64,000 bases of DNA from contig NZ_CP099490.1 in NCBI RefSeq assembly GCF_023923205.1, positions 2,666,001 through 2,730,000 of the forward strand, written 5' to 3'. Source of the DNA: Ornithinimicrobium cryptoxanthini. GTDB taxonomy: Bacteria; Actinomycetota; Actinomycetes; Actinomycetales; Dermatophilaceae. Both the position numbers and the translations under genes were made by a program. Under the pieces are notes generated by a model. That model was not told the origin of the DNA and made no database searches. It saw only the letters and a list, made by a program, of their open reading frames with translations. Position 1 is the stretch's first letter. Each line of letters starts with the position of its first letter. This document shows, in pieces, positions 17,418 to 29,253 of the stretch.

Positions 17418-17687
17418 TCAGCGGCGCAGGCCGAGACGCTTGATCAGCGCGCGGTAGCGCTCGATGTCGGTGGCCTCGAGGTACTTCAGCAGGCGCTTGC
17501 GACGACCGACGAGCAGCAGCAGGCCACGACGGCTGTGGTGGTCGTGCTTGTGCTGGCGCGAGTGCTCGGTGAGGTCAGTGATGCGCTGCGTGAGCATCGC
17601 GATCTGCACCTCGGGAGAGCCGGTGTCACCCTCGACGGTGGCGTACTCCTCCATGATCTGCTTCTTCACAGCAGTGTCCAATGGCAT
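17418..17687 (-). CDS. rpsO: 30S ribosomal protein S15
   Basis: 89 aa, the family length. Signature [20 protein letters not shown] and [20 protein letters not shown]. The frame has an ATG two codons earlier, but AAGGAG lies 6 nt before the second ATG, and [10 protein letters not shown] is the usual start. A -10-like TAGATT at 17774-17779 on the minus strand suggests an 80-nt leader. Confidence 0.97.
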   Translation of the reverse strand: MPLDTAVKKQIMEEYATVEGDTGSPEVQIAMLTQRITDLTEHSRQHKHDHHSRRGLLLLVGRRKRLLKYLEATDIERYRALIKRLGLRR

Positions 17688-17871
17688 TGGCATCTCCTTG
17701 GTTCATTGCGCGGCGCTCCTGGGCTTGTCCACCAGGGCTCTCTGGATCCGCGGCCGGTCGTACGGCGAGGGCTAATCTATCAGCGCGGTGCCTCCCGGCA
17801 CGAATCGCGCCGGCCGGGGTCACCAGCCACCGGTCTGTCCACCCGCTCGCATCTGCGGCAGACTTCATTGT

Positions 17872-18597
17872 ATGACGCTCACCCAGTTCCCCGATGACTG
17901 GCAGACCGCGCTCTGTGTGGCGGCCCATCCAGATGATCTCGAGTACGGCACCGCCGCGGTGGTCGCCGGCTGGACCGCCGCCGGCAAGGACGTCAGCTAT
18001 CTGCTCGTGACCCGCGGCGAGGCCGGGATCGACGGCATGCCGCCGGAGGAGGCGGCTCCGGCGCGCGCCCAGGAGGAGCGCGACGGCGCCGCGGAGGTCG
18101 GTGTGGACCGGGTCGACTTCCTGGACGAGTTCACCGACGGCACCGTGGAGTACGGCCTGCCCCTGCGCCGGGCGATCGCGGCGCAGATCCGCCGGGTCAA
18201 GCCCGAACTCGTCGTGGTGGGTTCGTTCGAGATGTTCTATCCCGGCGGCTTTGTCAACCAGGCCGACCACCGGGCGGTGGGGATGGCCACGGTGGATGCG
18301 TGCGCCGACGCGGGCAACCGCTGGATCTTCCCCGAGCTGATCGGCGAGGGGCTGGAGCCCTGGGGCGGGTGTCGCCATGTCGCCATCGCCGCGTCCACCC
18401 AGCCGACGCACTTCGTCGACGTCACGGAGACCTTCGACGAGGGTGTCGCTTCGCTCGAGGCACACCAGCTCTACAACAAGGGGCTCGGGCCCGACTTCCC
18501 GTCGCCCCGCGAGCTGCTGACGCAGATCCTCGGGATGGAGCACCTGCGCGACTATGGCGAGAAGGTGTGGGCCGCGCAGCTCATCAACCGTCGCTGA
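17872..18597 (+). CDS. PIG-L/LmbE family deacetylase
   Basis: 241 aa. Zinc-dependent N-deacetylase fold with the metal motif AHPDDLEYG near residue 20 and a later QADHRAVG. Relatives include MshB and Mca of mycothiol metabolism, and GlcNAc-PI deacetylases; this one is closer to the generic group and its substrate is not clear. CAGACT (17859-17864) ends 7 nt before the ATG (leaderless). Confidence 0.82.
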   Translation: MTLTQFPDDWQTALCVAAHPDDLEYGTAAVVAGWTAAGKDVSYLLVTRGEAGIDGMPPEEAAPARAQEERDGAAEVGVDRVDFLDEFTDGTVEYGLPLRRAIAAQIRRVKPELVVVGSFEMFYPGGFVNQADHRAVGMATVDACADAGNRWIFPELIGEGLEPWGGCRHVAIAASTQPTHFVDVTETFDEGVASLEAHQLYNKGLGPDFPSPRELLTQILGMEHLRDYGEKVWAAQLINRR

Positions 18598-18602
18598 CTG
18601 AC

Positions 18603-19430
18603 TCAGGTGCGGCGCTGGCAGTTGCCGCACCAGAAGAGGTTGCGGCCGGCGACGACGCTGTGGCGCACGCGCGACCCGCAGCGTAGGCACGGCTCCCCCG
18701 CCCGCTGATAGACCGCGAACTCGCGCGGCACCTCCACCGGATCCCCCGCTTCGAGGTGTGCGCGCACGTCCTCCAGCACGTCGTCCAGGGTGATGATCGA
18801 GCCGGTCCGCACGCCCCAGGGCATCAGTGCGACCAGGTCGTCCCAGATGGTCTGCCAGGTGGCTCGCTTCAGGGTGCGCCCCGGGCGCAAGGGGTGCACC
18901 CGGTGACGCCAGAGCACCTCGCAGCGATAGATGTTGCCTACGCCGGCCACCACGGTCTGGTCCATCAGGAGCTCGGCCACGGAGCGCCCCGAGCCGGTGA
19001 TGCGTGCATAGGCCACGTCCGGGTCCTGGTCAGGCTGCAGTGGGTCAGGGCCCTGGCGCCCCACCAGCCGGCTGACCTCAGCGGGGTCGACCACCTGGCA
19101 GGCCATCGGGCCCCGCAGGTCGGCCACGTGCTCCTCGCTCAGCAGCCGCAGCCGGACCGCACCGGCGACCTCCGGCTCCTCACCCGGCACGGGCAGCGGG
19201 AGCACGAACCACTTGCCGATCAGTCCCAGATGGACATAGAGCGTGCGCTCGTCGGCAAAGTCGACGAACAGCAGCTTGCCGTGCGCCCACGACCCCATCA
19301 GCTCGGTGCCGTCCAGCAGCGTCGCTCCGTCAGCAAAACGCCCCTGCGGACTGCTGACCTGTGGCGTGCTCTCGCCGAAGGCAGCGTCAATCGAGCCGGC
19401 CAACCGGTGCAATGTGTGTCCCTCGGGCAT
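18603..19430 (-). CDS. DNA glycosylase, endonuclease VIII (Nei2 type)
   Basis: 275 aa. Fpg/Nei base-excision enzyme: N-terminal MPEGH with catalytic Pro2 and Glu3, the lysine in WAHGKLLFVDF, the H2TH region VAGVGNIYRCEVLWRHRVHP and a C-terminal zinc finger (CLRCGS...CGNC). MPEGH rather than MPELP favours Nei over Fpg. GACGAT at 19437-19442 ends 6 nt before the ATG. The frame is open upstream, but the catalytic proline must follow the initiator Met, which fixes the start. Confidence 0.92.
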   Translation of the reverse strand: MPEGHTLHRLAGSIDAAFGESTPQVSSPQGRFADGATLLDGTELMGSWAHGKLLFVDFADERTLYVHLGLIGKWFVLPLPVPGEEPEVAGAVRLRLLSEEHVADLRGPMACQVVDPAEVSRLVGRQGPDPLQPDQDPDVAYARITGSGRSVAELLMDQTVVAGVGNIYRCEVLWRHRVHPLRPGRTLKRATWQTIWDDLVALMPWGVRTGSIITLDDVLEDVRAHLEAGDPVEVPREFAVYQRAGEPCLRCGSRVRHSVVAGRNLFWCGNCQRRT

Positions 19431-19512
19431 GGGCCTATCGTCACAGACCACCTTCCCCGCACCAGCGTGGTGGTGGCCAGGTCCGCCACGAGAGTGTTGG
19501 ATACTTCCGTCC

Positions 19513-21408
19513 ATGACGACGACGGAGGCGACGCCCCAGCACTCCGCCGAGCCCGACCACTCCGCCGAGGCCGAGCAGACGCCGTGGCTGCTGCGCGACC
19601 CGATCCGCACCGGTTTCCTCGCGATCCTGCTGCTGTCGCTGGCCGTGCGCTACAACATCCTGCGCGACAGCTTCTTCATCACCGACGACTTCATGCTGCA
19701 GAGCCGGGCGATGGATCACGAGCTGGGCTGGGACTACCTCACGCGGGTGCACACCGGCCACTTCGAGCCGATCGGATTCGGCTTCATGTGGCTGCTGACC
19801 CACCTGGCACCGTGGAACTGGACCGTGGCGATGCTCGCCATGCTGGTCGCCCAGGCCCTCGTGGCCATCCTCGTCTGGCGGATGCTCACCGAGCTGTTCA
19901 CCCGTCGCGCCATGGTGCTGGTCCCGTTCGCGCTCTACTGCCTCACGCCCCTGACGATCCCGGCCTACACCTGGCTGTCCGCGGCGATCATCTGGCTGCC
20001 GCTGACCGCGGCCCTGGCGGGAGCGATCGCCAACCACGCGGTCTATCTGCGGTCCGGGCGGTGGGAGGACGCGGTGTGGGCCGTGTTCTGGTTCTGCTTC
20101 GGACTGGCCAGCTTCGAGAAGATCGTCATCTATCTGCCCTTCATCGCGGTCCTCAGCCTGGCGCTGTCCCCGACCGTGTCCCTCAAGGTGGGCGAGATCG
20201 TCGGCCTGGTCAGACGCACCTGGGTGGTCTGGGCCGGCTATGCCGCGGCGAGCGTGGCCTACCTGGTGATCTACCTGGACGGGTCGTCGCGGGCGGAGGC
20301 CAGCACCAATCTGGCGGTCCCGTCGCTCGAGCAGCTGAGTGAGTTCGTCTATCTCAGCCTCTTCAGGACCATGATCCCTGGATCGCTCGGCGGCCCGTGG
20401 GACTGGCAGCCGGCCAGTTATGCCGGAGCCATGGTCGACTCCCCCCGGCTGTTCGACTGGGTGTGCTGGATCGTCTTTGCTGCCATCGTCGTGGTCTCGC
20501 TGATCACCCGGCGCCGGATCGGCCGAGCCTGGGTCGCGCTGCTGGTCTATCTCGGAGGGTCTATCGCTGCGCTGGGGATCGGTCGGGTGGCCTACAGCGG
20601 CCCGCTCGCCGCCCTCGAGACCCGATACCTCGCCGACACCGTCGTGCCTCTGGTCGTGGTGATCGGCATGTGTCTGATGGCCCTCGACGACGAGCAGGAT
20701 GCCTGGCTGCCGCAGGCGCGGCGCTGGGCGGCCGCGATCCCCCGGACGACCGTGGCCTGGACCGCTGGTGTTGCCTGCGCGCTGTGGCTGGCCCTGTCCC
20801 TGCACAGCGCCAACGGCTACGCCGAGTTCAGCGCTGCCAACCCCTACAAGAACTTCGTGAAGACAACCGAGGCATCCCTGCGCGAGCTCCCGGAAGGCGC
20901 CCAGATCTTCGACACCCCTCTGCCGGTCAACCTGCTGGGCCCACTCTTCATGGAATACAACGACGTCAGCCGGTTCGTGGCTCCCGTGGCCACCCCGGAG
21001 CAGCGTGCGGATCTGGCGACCCGAGAGTTCTTCGACACGCCCCTGATGCTGACGCCGGAGGGCACCTTCGAGCCGTTCCGTGTCGAGGGTTTCGCCTCGC
21101 CGGCGCCGCTGGAGGACCTGTGCGGGTGGCAGCCGGTCGACGGCCGCGCGGCCGTGCCGCTGACGGATCCCGCCTATCCCTGGGGCTGGGCGGTGCGCGT
21201 GGGCTACCTGTCGGACGGGCCGACGACCGGCACCATCCACCTGGGCGAGGCCTCCCAGGAGGTGGAGTTCAAGGCCGGGCTCGGTGAGGTCTTCGTGTCG
21301 ATGGTCGCCGGTGGGTCCGAGGTCGTCATCGACGGCGTCGATGCTGACGTGAACATCTGCTTCGGTGACGCTCAGGTCGGCAACCCGGTCCCGGTCCCCG
21401 CGGAGTAG
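19513..21408 (+). CDS. GT-C-like polytopic membrane protein
   Basis: 631 aa. About ten membrane segments between residues 30 and 430, then a soluble domain of some 180 residues. An acidic loop after the first segment (FFITDDFMLQSRAMDHELGW) resembles the Asp-Asp loop of GT-C glycosyltransferases that use polyprenyl sugar donors. Donor and acceptor are unknown, and the assignment rests on topology and that loop only. GATACT (19500-19505) ends 7 nt before the ATG. Divergent from nei2. Confidence 0.6.
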   Translation: MTTTEATPQHSAEPDHSAEAEQTPWLLRDPIRTGFLAILLLSLAVRYNILRDSFFITDDFMLQSRAMDHELGWDYLTRVHTGHFEPIGFGFMWLLTHLAPWNWTVAMLAMLVAQALVAILVWRMLTELFTRRAMVLVPFALYCLTPLTIPAYTWLSAAIIWLPLTAALAGAIANHAVYLRSGRWEDAVWAVFWFCFGLASFEKIVIYLPFIAVLSLALSPTVSLKVGEIVGLVRRTWVVWAGYAAASVAYLVIYLDGSSRAEASTNLAVPSLEQLSEFVYLSLFRTMIPGSLGGPWDWQPASYAGAMVDSPRLFDWVCWIVFAAIVVVSLITRRRIGRAWVALLVYLGGSIAALGIGRVAYSGPLAALETRYLADTVVPLVVVIGMCLMALDDEQDAWLPQARRWAAAIPRTTVAWTAGVACALWLALSLHSANGYAEFSAANPYKNFVKTTEASLRELPEGAQIFDTPLPVNLLGPLFMEYNDVSRFVAPVATPEQRADLATREFFDTPLMLTPEGTFEPFRVEGFASPAPLEDLCGWQPVDGRAAVPLTDPAYPWGWAVRVGYLSDGPTTGTIHLGEASQEVEFKAGLGEVFVSMVAGGSEVVIDGVDADVNICFGDAQVGNPVPVPAE

Positions 21409-21417
21409 CGGCGCGCC

Positions 21418-21723
21418 TCAGGCGCTGGCCGCTGCCTGCGGAGCCGGCACTGTCTGCAGGACCCTGGCCTCGGGTCTGCCGGCCAGCGCGGGCGAGGCCT
21501 CGGGAACGCCCCAGACCTTCGCGCGGAGAAAGCCCAGGAATGCCTGCGCCTGCTCGGTGGTGTCGAACTCGAGGTCGACGACGACATAGTGCTCGTCGTC
21601 GACCGGTCGCCGAATCGACTCAGCGGTGACGCCGGCGGAGCGACGCGCGTCCGCGAATCGCGCGTACGCGGCGGCCCACGTGGCGAGGTCGGTGACGGGG
21701 TGCTCAATGTGGAGGGAAGGCAT
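21418..21723 (-). CDS. Small antibiotic-monooxygenase-like protein
   Basis: 101 aa. The pattern LHIEHPVTDLATWAAAYARF and HYVVVDLEFDTTEQAQAFLGFL fits small alpha/beta-barrel (ABM/cyclase-like) proteins. Activity unknown. TAGCGT (21731-21736) ends 7 nt before the ATG. It is divergent from the LuxR regulator across 57 bp, which suggests regulation by it. Confidence 0.6.
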   Translation of the reverse strand: MPSLHIEHPVTDLATWAAAYARFADARRSAGVTAESIRRPVDDEHYVVVDLEFDTTEQAQAFLGFLRAKVWGVPEASPALAGRPEARVLQTVPAPQAAASA

Positions 21724-21759
21724 ACCCCCGACGCTAGGGACAGTTCGCCCCGGCCGGCA

Positions 21760-21773
21760 TCCCAAAAAGTTGG
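21760..21773. promoter_or_regulatory. Short inverted repeat between the ABM-like and LuxR genes
   Basis: CCCAA-AAAG-TTGGG is a 5-bp inverted repeat within the 57-bp divergent gap, just before the LuxR-type start codon. Candidate operator. Confidence 0.35.
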
Positions 21774-21780
21774 GTTTTCC

Positions 21781-22863
21781 ATGCCCTACCCTTCGAAGGT
21801 GGAACACCCCGTCGAGCGCGCGGAGCGGGCCGCGCACCTCCGGCACCTGCGGCATACCGTCAGGTTCGACAGCTACGTCTGGCTGCTCACCGACCCCGTC
21901 ACCTCCGTCGGTGCCTCGCCGCTCGCGGACGTGCCCTCGCTCCCCGACCTGCCCCGGCTGATCCGGCTCAAGTACCTCACCGAGGTCAACCGGTGGACCG
22001 CCCCGGACCAACCGGTGACCACACTCCGCCGCACCACCGGCGGGGACCGCGCGCTGAGCCTCGTATGGCGAGAGCTCCAGTCCTCCTACGACGTCGGGGA
22101 CGTCGCCTCGCTCACCTTCCGCGACGACTACGGCACCTGGGGCTTCCTCGACCTGTGGCGCTCGGGAGACAGTGCGCGCTTCACGGACACAGAGGTCCGC
22201 GCGCTGGAGCGGGAGGTGCGGCCCGTCACCGGGGTGCTGCGACGGGCCGCCGCCCGCACGTTCGCGACCCCGGACCTCGGCGGCTCGCCGGCTGGAGCGG
22301 CGGTGCTCCTGCTCTCCCCGGACCTGGTGGTCCGTGCCCAGACCGCTGAGAGCGCCGCGATCCTGCAGGCGCTCCTTCCGACCGAGCCGGGGCGAAGTCC
22401 GGTGCCGGCCGCGGCCTACAACGTCGGCGCCCAGCTGCTGGCCCGCGAGGCGGGCGTGGACCCGAGCCCAGCCACCACCCGGGTTCACTCCCCGAGCGGC
22501 GCCTGGCTCACCCTGCGTGCCGCCCGGGTGGGCACCGATCACCCACACCACGGCAGCGAGCGGCCGGGCGCCGACGCCGACTCCGACATCGTCGTCACGA
22601 TCGAGACAGCCACGCTGGCGGAGCGCGCCGACCTCTTCGCCCGCGCGCACGGGTTGTCACCACGGGAGACTGAGCTGCTCGGCCTGCTCCTCGGCGGGGC
22701 GGACACCCACACCGTCGCGACGCGTCTGCTGATCTCTGAGCACACCGTGCAGGACCACCTCAAGTCGGTCTTCGCCAAGACGGGCGTCCGCAACCGCCGC
22801 ACCCTGCTGGCCCACGTCGCCGGTGGCCCGGACACCTCGTCAGCACCGGACAACCTGACCTAA
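21781..22863 (+). CDS. LuxR family transcriptional regulator
   Basis: 360 aa. The C-terminus is a LuxR-type HTH (LSPRETELLGLLLGGADTHT, then SEHTVQDHLKSVFAKTGVRN). The N-terminal 280 residues contain a region resembling a GAF-type sensor (LTFRDDYGTWGFLDLWRSGD). Likely controls the divergent monooxygenase-like gene; the ligand is unknown. Confidence 0.8.
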   Translation: MPYPSKVEHPVERAERAAHLRHLRHTVRFDSYVWLLTDPVTSVGASPLADVPSLPDLPRLIRLKYLTEVNRWTAPDQPVTTLRRTTGGDRALSLVWRELQSSYDVGDVASLTFRDDYGTWGFLDLWRSGDSARFTDTEVRALEREVRPVTGVLRRAAARTFATPDLGGSPAGAAVLLLSPDLVVRAQTAESAAILQALLPTEPGRSPVPAAAYNVGAQLLAREAGVDPSPATTRVHSPSGAWLTLRAARVGTDHPHHGSERPGADADSDIVVTIETATLAERADLFARAHGLSPRETELLGLLLGGADTHTVATRLLISEHTVQDHLKSVFAKTGVRNRRTLLAHVAGGPDTSSAPDNLT

Positions 22864-22878
22864 GGCCGGGCGCGTGGG

Positions 22879-25626
<2,748 letters not shown>

Positions 25627-25779
25627 GCAGAGAGCCTAACGACCGGGACGGACAGGGGAGTGCGGCGACCCTTCGGGAAACGGTGCCTAGAGCAAGCCCT
25701 GAGTGGGTGGCGGTGAGGCCGTTCGATGAGAAAGTTTTCATGAGAATGCCTCTCACCTTGGGCTGTCAGAGTATGAGAC

Positions 25780-26421
25780 ATGAAGACGACCAACCGCACC
25801 CTGACAGCCACACTCGCCCTGACTCTCGCTCTGGGACTGGCCGCGTGTGGGACCGACGACACCCCCAGCATCTCCACCGCTGGGCAGCCTGCCGGCGAGG
25901 CCTCGAGCGAGGCCACCACCGACAGCACCGCTGATGACACCACCGCCAGCGACACTGCAGAGGAGAACACCGGCGACGACAGCGCCGCGGCCACCGATGC
26001 CGGCGCGACCGACGACCTGACTGCCGCGGCACTAGCCGCGATCGCGACCGCCGAGGCCGAGACCGGTGGCACTGCTTATGAGATCGATGACCAGGACGAC
26101 GACGGCACCTGGGAGGTCGACGTTCGCGTCGACGACCGCTCCGTGGAGGTCACGGTCTCCGCTGACGGCGCCACGGTGGTGAACACCGATGACGATGACG
26201 ACCTGGACAGCGACGACCGCGCGGCCCTCGACGCTGCCACGATCACGCTGCCCGAGGCCATCGAGATCGCCATCAACGAGGCCGGCGGGGTCCTGGACGA
26301 CGCCGAGCTGGAGACCGACGACGGCCAGCACGGCTGGGACGTCACCGTCGACACCGACGCCAAGGACGACGTCGACGTGCTCGTGTCGGTCACCGGCGAG
26401 GTCCTCAAGGTCGACAACTGA
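25780..26421 (+). CDS. PepSY-domain lipoprotein
   Basis: 213 aa. Signal peptide with a lipobox LGLAACG (Cys at about residue 23), a Thr/Asp/Ser-rich linker, and two PepSY-like repeats, each with an ALAAIATAEAE- or AIEIAINEAGG-type helix followed by strands. Very acidic. It is probably anchored to the outer face of the membrane; PepSY proteins are often linked to protease inhibition or two-component sensing. Single gene with its own terminator. Confidence 0.82.
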   Translation: MKTTNRTLTATLALTLALGLAACGTDDTPSISTAGQPAGEASSEATTDSTADDTTASDTAEENTGDDSAAATDAGATDDLTAAALAAIATAEAETGGTAYEIDDQDDDGTWEVDVRVDDRSVEVTVSADGATVVNTDDDDDLDSDDRAALDAATITLPEAIEIAINEAGGVLDDAELETDDGQHGWDVTVDTDAKDDVDVLVSVTGEVLKVDN

Positions 26422-26460
26422 TCATCGACCGGATCCGTCTCTGACGGCTCACGACACCCG

Positions 26461-26494
26461 GAGAGCCCGAACCCACCTGTGGGTTCGGGCTCTC
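26461..26494 (+). terminator. Strong terminator after the PepSY gene
   Basis: A 16-bp perfect stem (GAGAGCCCGAACCCAC and its complement) with a minimal loop, 39 bp after the stop codon. Confidence 0.75.
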
Positions 26495-26643
26495 GCTCTC
26501 TGTCTCATGTGGGTCTTGCCTCGTTGGTATGCCGGGCACCCGCCCGGCGGATCACCTCCGGACAAGCCGCTCATCAGTTGGCGCGGTTGGCGCCTGAGGG
26601 ACAGGAGCGTGAATCCCCTGGTCAGAGCGCCGCCGCCCCACTG

Positions 26644-26659
26644 TCAGACGTCTGTTCTA
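26644..26659. promoter_or_regulatory. LexA/SOS-box-like site before the HNH gene
   Basis: TCAGACGTCTGTTCTA agrees with the actinobacterial SOS box TCGAAC-N4-GTTCGA at 9 of 12 fixed bases; the core CAGACGTCTG is a perfect palindrome. It is 50 bp upstream of the start codon. Confidence 0.4.
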
Positions 26660-26708
26660 AAGTGATGGGTAGTTGGAGAACTTGGTTCGTCTGGGAGAGG
26701 GGGTAGTG

Positions 26709-29216
26709 ATGTCGACCGAAGTGTTGGCCGACCGGTTGGAGCGGTTGTTGAGCGCTGCTCCTGGGCTGGAGCTGGGTCGTGGCGGGCTGTGGCGTGGGTC
26801 CTGGCCGTTGCCGCCGATCGTGCCGGAGGCAGCGGCCGCGACACCGCTGTCTGACGACGCACCACAGCCCGACGACGCGGCCCCGCGGCCTGCCGACGCG
26901 ACACCACCAGAGGACGCTGAGCGGCGGTTGCGGGCCTCGTTGGCTGACCTGGGTGTGGCCGCTGAGGCGGCGGAGGCGTTGACGCGTGCGTCGTTGGCGT
27001 GTGCGACGGTCGCGGGCCCATCCGGCTCCGAGGCGGGGCGGGAGCATCTGGAGGCACCGCGGTTGCTGGAGCATGGCAGTGACCTGCTGGGTGCGATCGA
27101 GTCCCTCACCGCGGCCGCGGGGCACCTGGAGTCGGTCGTCCTGTCCGCGGCGAAGCAGTTGACGTGGGTGCACGGCAAGTTGCTGCTGGGCGAGAAGGGC
27201 GCGACCAGCCCAGAGGAGCTCTCGGCCTCTCAGAAAGAGAAGTGGCGCTCTCGGGCGAAGTCCAAGGCCCGCACTGACATCGAGGCAGGGATCGGGTGGG
27301 GTGAGGGCGAGGTCCGTGACCTGGTCGCGGTCGCTAACGCCGCGGTTGAGGTCGCCGGCCCGGTCCAGCACAGCCTGCGGATCGGGGAGTCGTCCTGGCG
27401 GTTGGTCCGCAGTTACTACCGGGCCTGCACCGGCATGGACCACGAGGACGGGGCCGCGATCGCCAACGGCTTCTTCGGCGCCGACCCGGGCGCTGCGGTC
27501 ACCGAACGCCTCGACTCTGCCGGGGCGTTTCTGGGTGGCCCGTGGCGGCACAAGGAGTTCCACCGGGCCCTGAAACGCGAGATCGCCCGGGTCAACGCCC
27601 AAGACCCCGAAAAGCAGAAAGAGGCTGACGCCGCCGCGAAAGCCAACGCCGACACCCACCTGATGCTCGATGAGAACGGCACCGGCACCTTCATGATCGG
27701 GACCACCCCACTAGAAGGGACCGCGATCAACGAACGGATCGACGCCGCCGCCCGTAGGGCCCGCGCACTGGGCGACCCACGCAGCCAGCGTCAGCTGCGG
27801 TGCGCGATCGCGACCGCGTTGCTGCTGAAAGGGACCGTCGACCTCTCGGCCATTCCCGACGACCCGGACCAGGTCACCGTCGAACAGTCCGAGCAGCTGG
27901 CCCGGGTCCTGTCCGGGCTACCGGCCGCCACCCTGGACGTCATCGTCCCCCTCACCACCCTCCTCGGCACCGACCCCGCAGGGACCCCGATCCCAGCAGC
28001 GTTCGCCGCCCAGCGCGGCACCACCGACAGCACCGAAGGTCACGAAGGTCCCGGCGGGCCGGGCTGCACCTGCACCTGCACCTGCGGCGCCAGCGGCACC
28101 GCGACCGGCTCGTCCACCACGACGACATCGGGTGCCGCCGCGACGGCAGGCTCCGGCGACCCACCAGGTCCGGGCCTGGGGGGACAACCCTGTCCCGACC
28201 CCGCCGCTCACACCCCGAGCCACCCTGACCACCCTGACGCCGACCCCGGTGCTCACGCCCCGAGCCACCCTGACGACCCTCACGACGCTGACGCCGACCC
28301 TCACGACCCTGATGCCGATGAGGATGACCCTTACGGCTTGGTCGATGAGCAGATCCGCATCCCGGATGTCGGTGTCGGTGAGATCGTCGGGCGCGACTCA
28401 CTGTTCCTGTCCCCGACACAGGTGCGTGAGCTGGCCCTGGTGCCCGGTTCGACGCTGTACCGGTTGCTGACCGACCCGGCCACCGGCCGGTGTGTAGAGC
28501 GCTCGATCACCGCCTACCGCTTCGATGCGGCGATGCGCGCCCAGATCATCGCCGCCGACCGGTTCTGCCGCGCTCCCGGCTGCGTCAAACCCGCCAAGAC
28601 CTCCCAGCTGGATCACGTCCAGGAGTACGGCACCACCGGTGGCCACACCTGTGAGGCCAACGCGATGGCCCTGAGCACTACCCACCACGACAAGAAGACC
28701 AAGAAAGACGTCGACGCGATCATCAACGCCGACCGTGACGTCACCTGGACGACGTTGTTGGGGCGGATCTACACGACCAAGGCCTTCGATTACAACCAGT
28801 ACACCAAGCTGCTGACCGCGGCGAAGACCCAGATCGACCAGGAGATCGCCGCCGGGGCGACGAAGGCGGAGGCGATTGACGCCGCGATCTACCAGGCGTT
28901 GTCTTACCGGCCCCCCGGCTCACCCTTCGAAGCCCGCGAAGACAGTCCTGGGTTCGAGGACGACTTCACCGGCTGGGACCAGATCACCCTGACCCACACC
29001 AGCCCCGACGGACAACGGGCCTACCGCCCCGCCCCCGACACCACCCGAGCCGAACACGAGCGCCATAGGGCTACCCGCAGGGACCACGACGACGCGCCCA
29101 CAGACGCCGACTCCGATCAGCCGAACCATGTGGAGCAGCACGACCGCGGGCAACACGACGGCGGCACCGGACGCGGACCCTGGTCCGACCCCCACGACGA
29201 CCCACCACCCTTCTAA
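26709..29216 (+). CDS. DUF222/HNH endonuclease domain protein (13E12-repeat type)
   Basis: 835 aa, long for the family. A helical DUF222 part (residues about 75-440) is followed by a low-complexity linker of about 130 residues, first Thr/Cys/Gly-rich, then His/Asp/Pro repeats, and an HNH domain (CRAPGCVKPAKTSQLDHVQE ... HHDKKTKK). The tail is rich in His/Asp/Arg. These proteins are abundant in actinobacteria, are related to the mycobacterial 13E12 repeat proteins and have unknown function. A G-rich site precedes the ATG; the frame is open a little further upstream. Confidence 0.85.
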   Translation: MSTEVLADRLERLLSAAPGLELGRGGLWRGSWPLPPIVPEAAAATPLSDDAPQPDDAAPRPADATPPEDAERRLRASLADLGVAAEAAEALTRASLACATVAGPSGSEAGREHLEAPRLLEHGSDLLGAIESLTAAAGHLESVVLSAAKQLTWVHGKLLLGEKGATSPEELSASQKEKWRSRAKSKARTDIEAGIGWGEGEVRDLVAVANAAVEVAGPVQHSLRIGESSWRLVRSYYRACTGMDHEDGAAIANGFFGADPGAAVTERLDSAGAFLGGPWRHKEFHRALKREIARVNAQDPEKQKEADAAAKANADTHLMLDENGTGTFMIGTTPLEGTAINERIDAAARRARALGDPRSQRQLRCAIATALLLKGTVDLSAIPDDPDQVTVEQSEQLARVLSGLPAATLDVIVPLTTLLGTDPAGTPIPAAFAAQRGTTDSTEGHEGPGGPGCTCTCTCGASGTATGSSTTTTSGAAATAGSGDPPGPGLGGQPCPDPAAHTPSHPDHPDADPGAHAPSHPDDPHDADADPHDPDADEDDPYGLVDEQIRIPDVGVGEIVGRDSLFLSPTQVRELALVPGSTLYRLLTDPATGRCVERSITAYRFDAAMRAQIIAADRFCRAPGCVKPAKTSQLDHVQEYGTTGGHTCEANAMALSTTHHDKKTKKDVDAIINADRDVTWTTLLGRIYTTKAFDYNQYTKLLTAAKTQIDQEIAAGATKAEAIDAAIYQALSYRPPGSPFEAREDSPGFEDDFTGWDQITLTHTSPDGQRAYRPAPDTTRAEHERHRATRRDHDDAPTDADSDQPNHVEQHDRGQHDGGTGRGPWSDPHDDPPPF
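28206..28274 (+). repeat. Direct repeat in the HNH linker
   Basis: A 24-bp unit at 28206-28229 recurs at 28251-28274 with one change (45-bp, 15-codon period), encoding AHTPSHPD and AHAPSHPD. Nearby, CTGCAC hexamers repeat around 28063-28085. Slippage could change linker length in frame. Confidence 0.75.
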
Positions 29217-29253
29217 CCCAAGAGCGACGCCACCTCGGCAACGCCTCTCCATC

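Noticed and set aside
28063-28330. CRISPR-like array
   Set aside because: The repeats are short, degenerate, in frame and inside a coding linker; there are no unique spacers of regular length.
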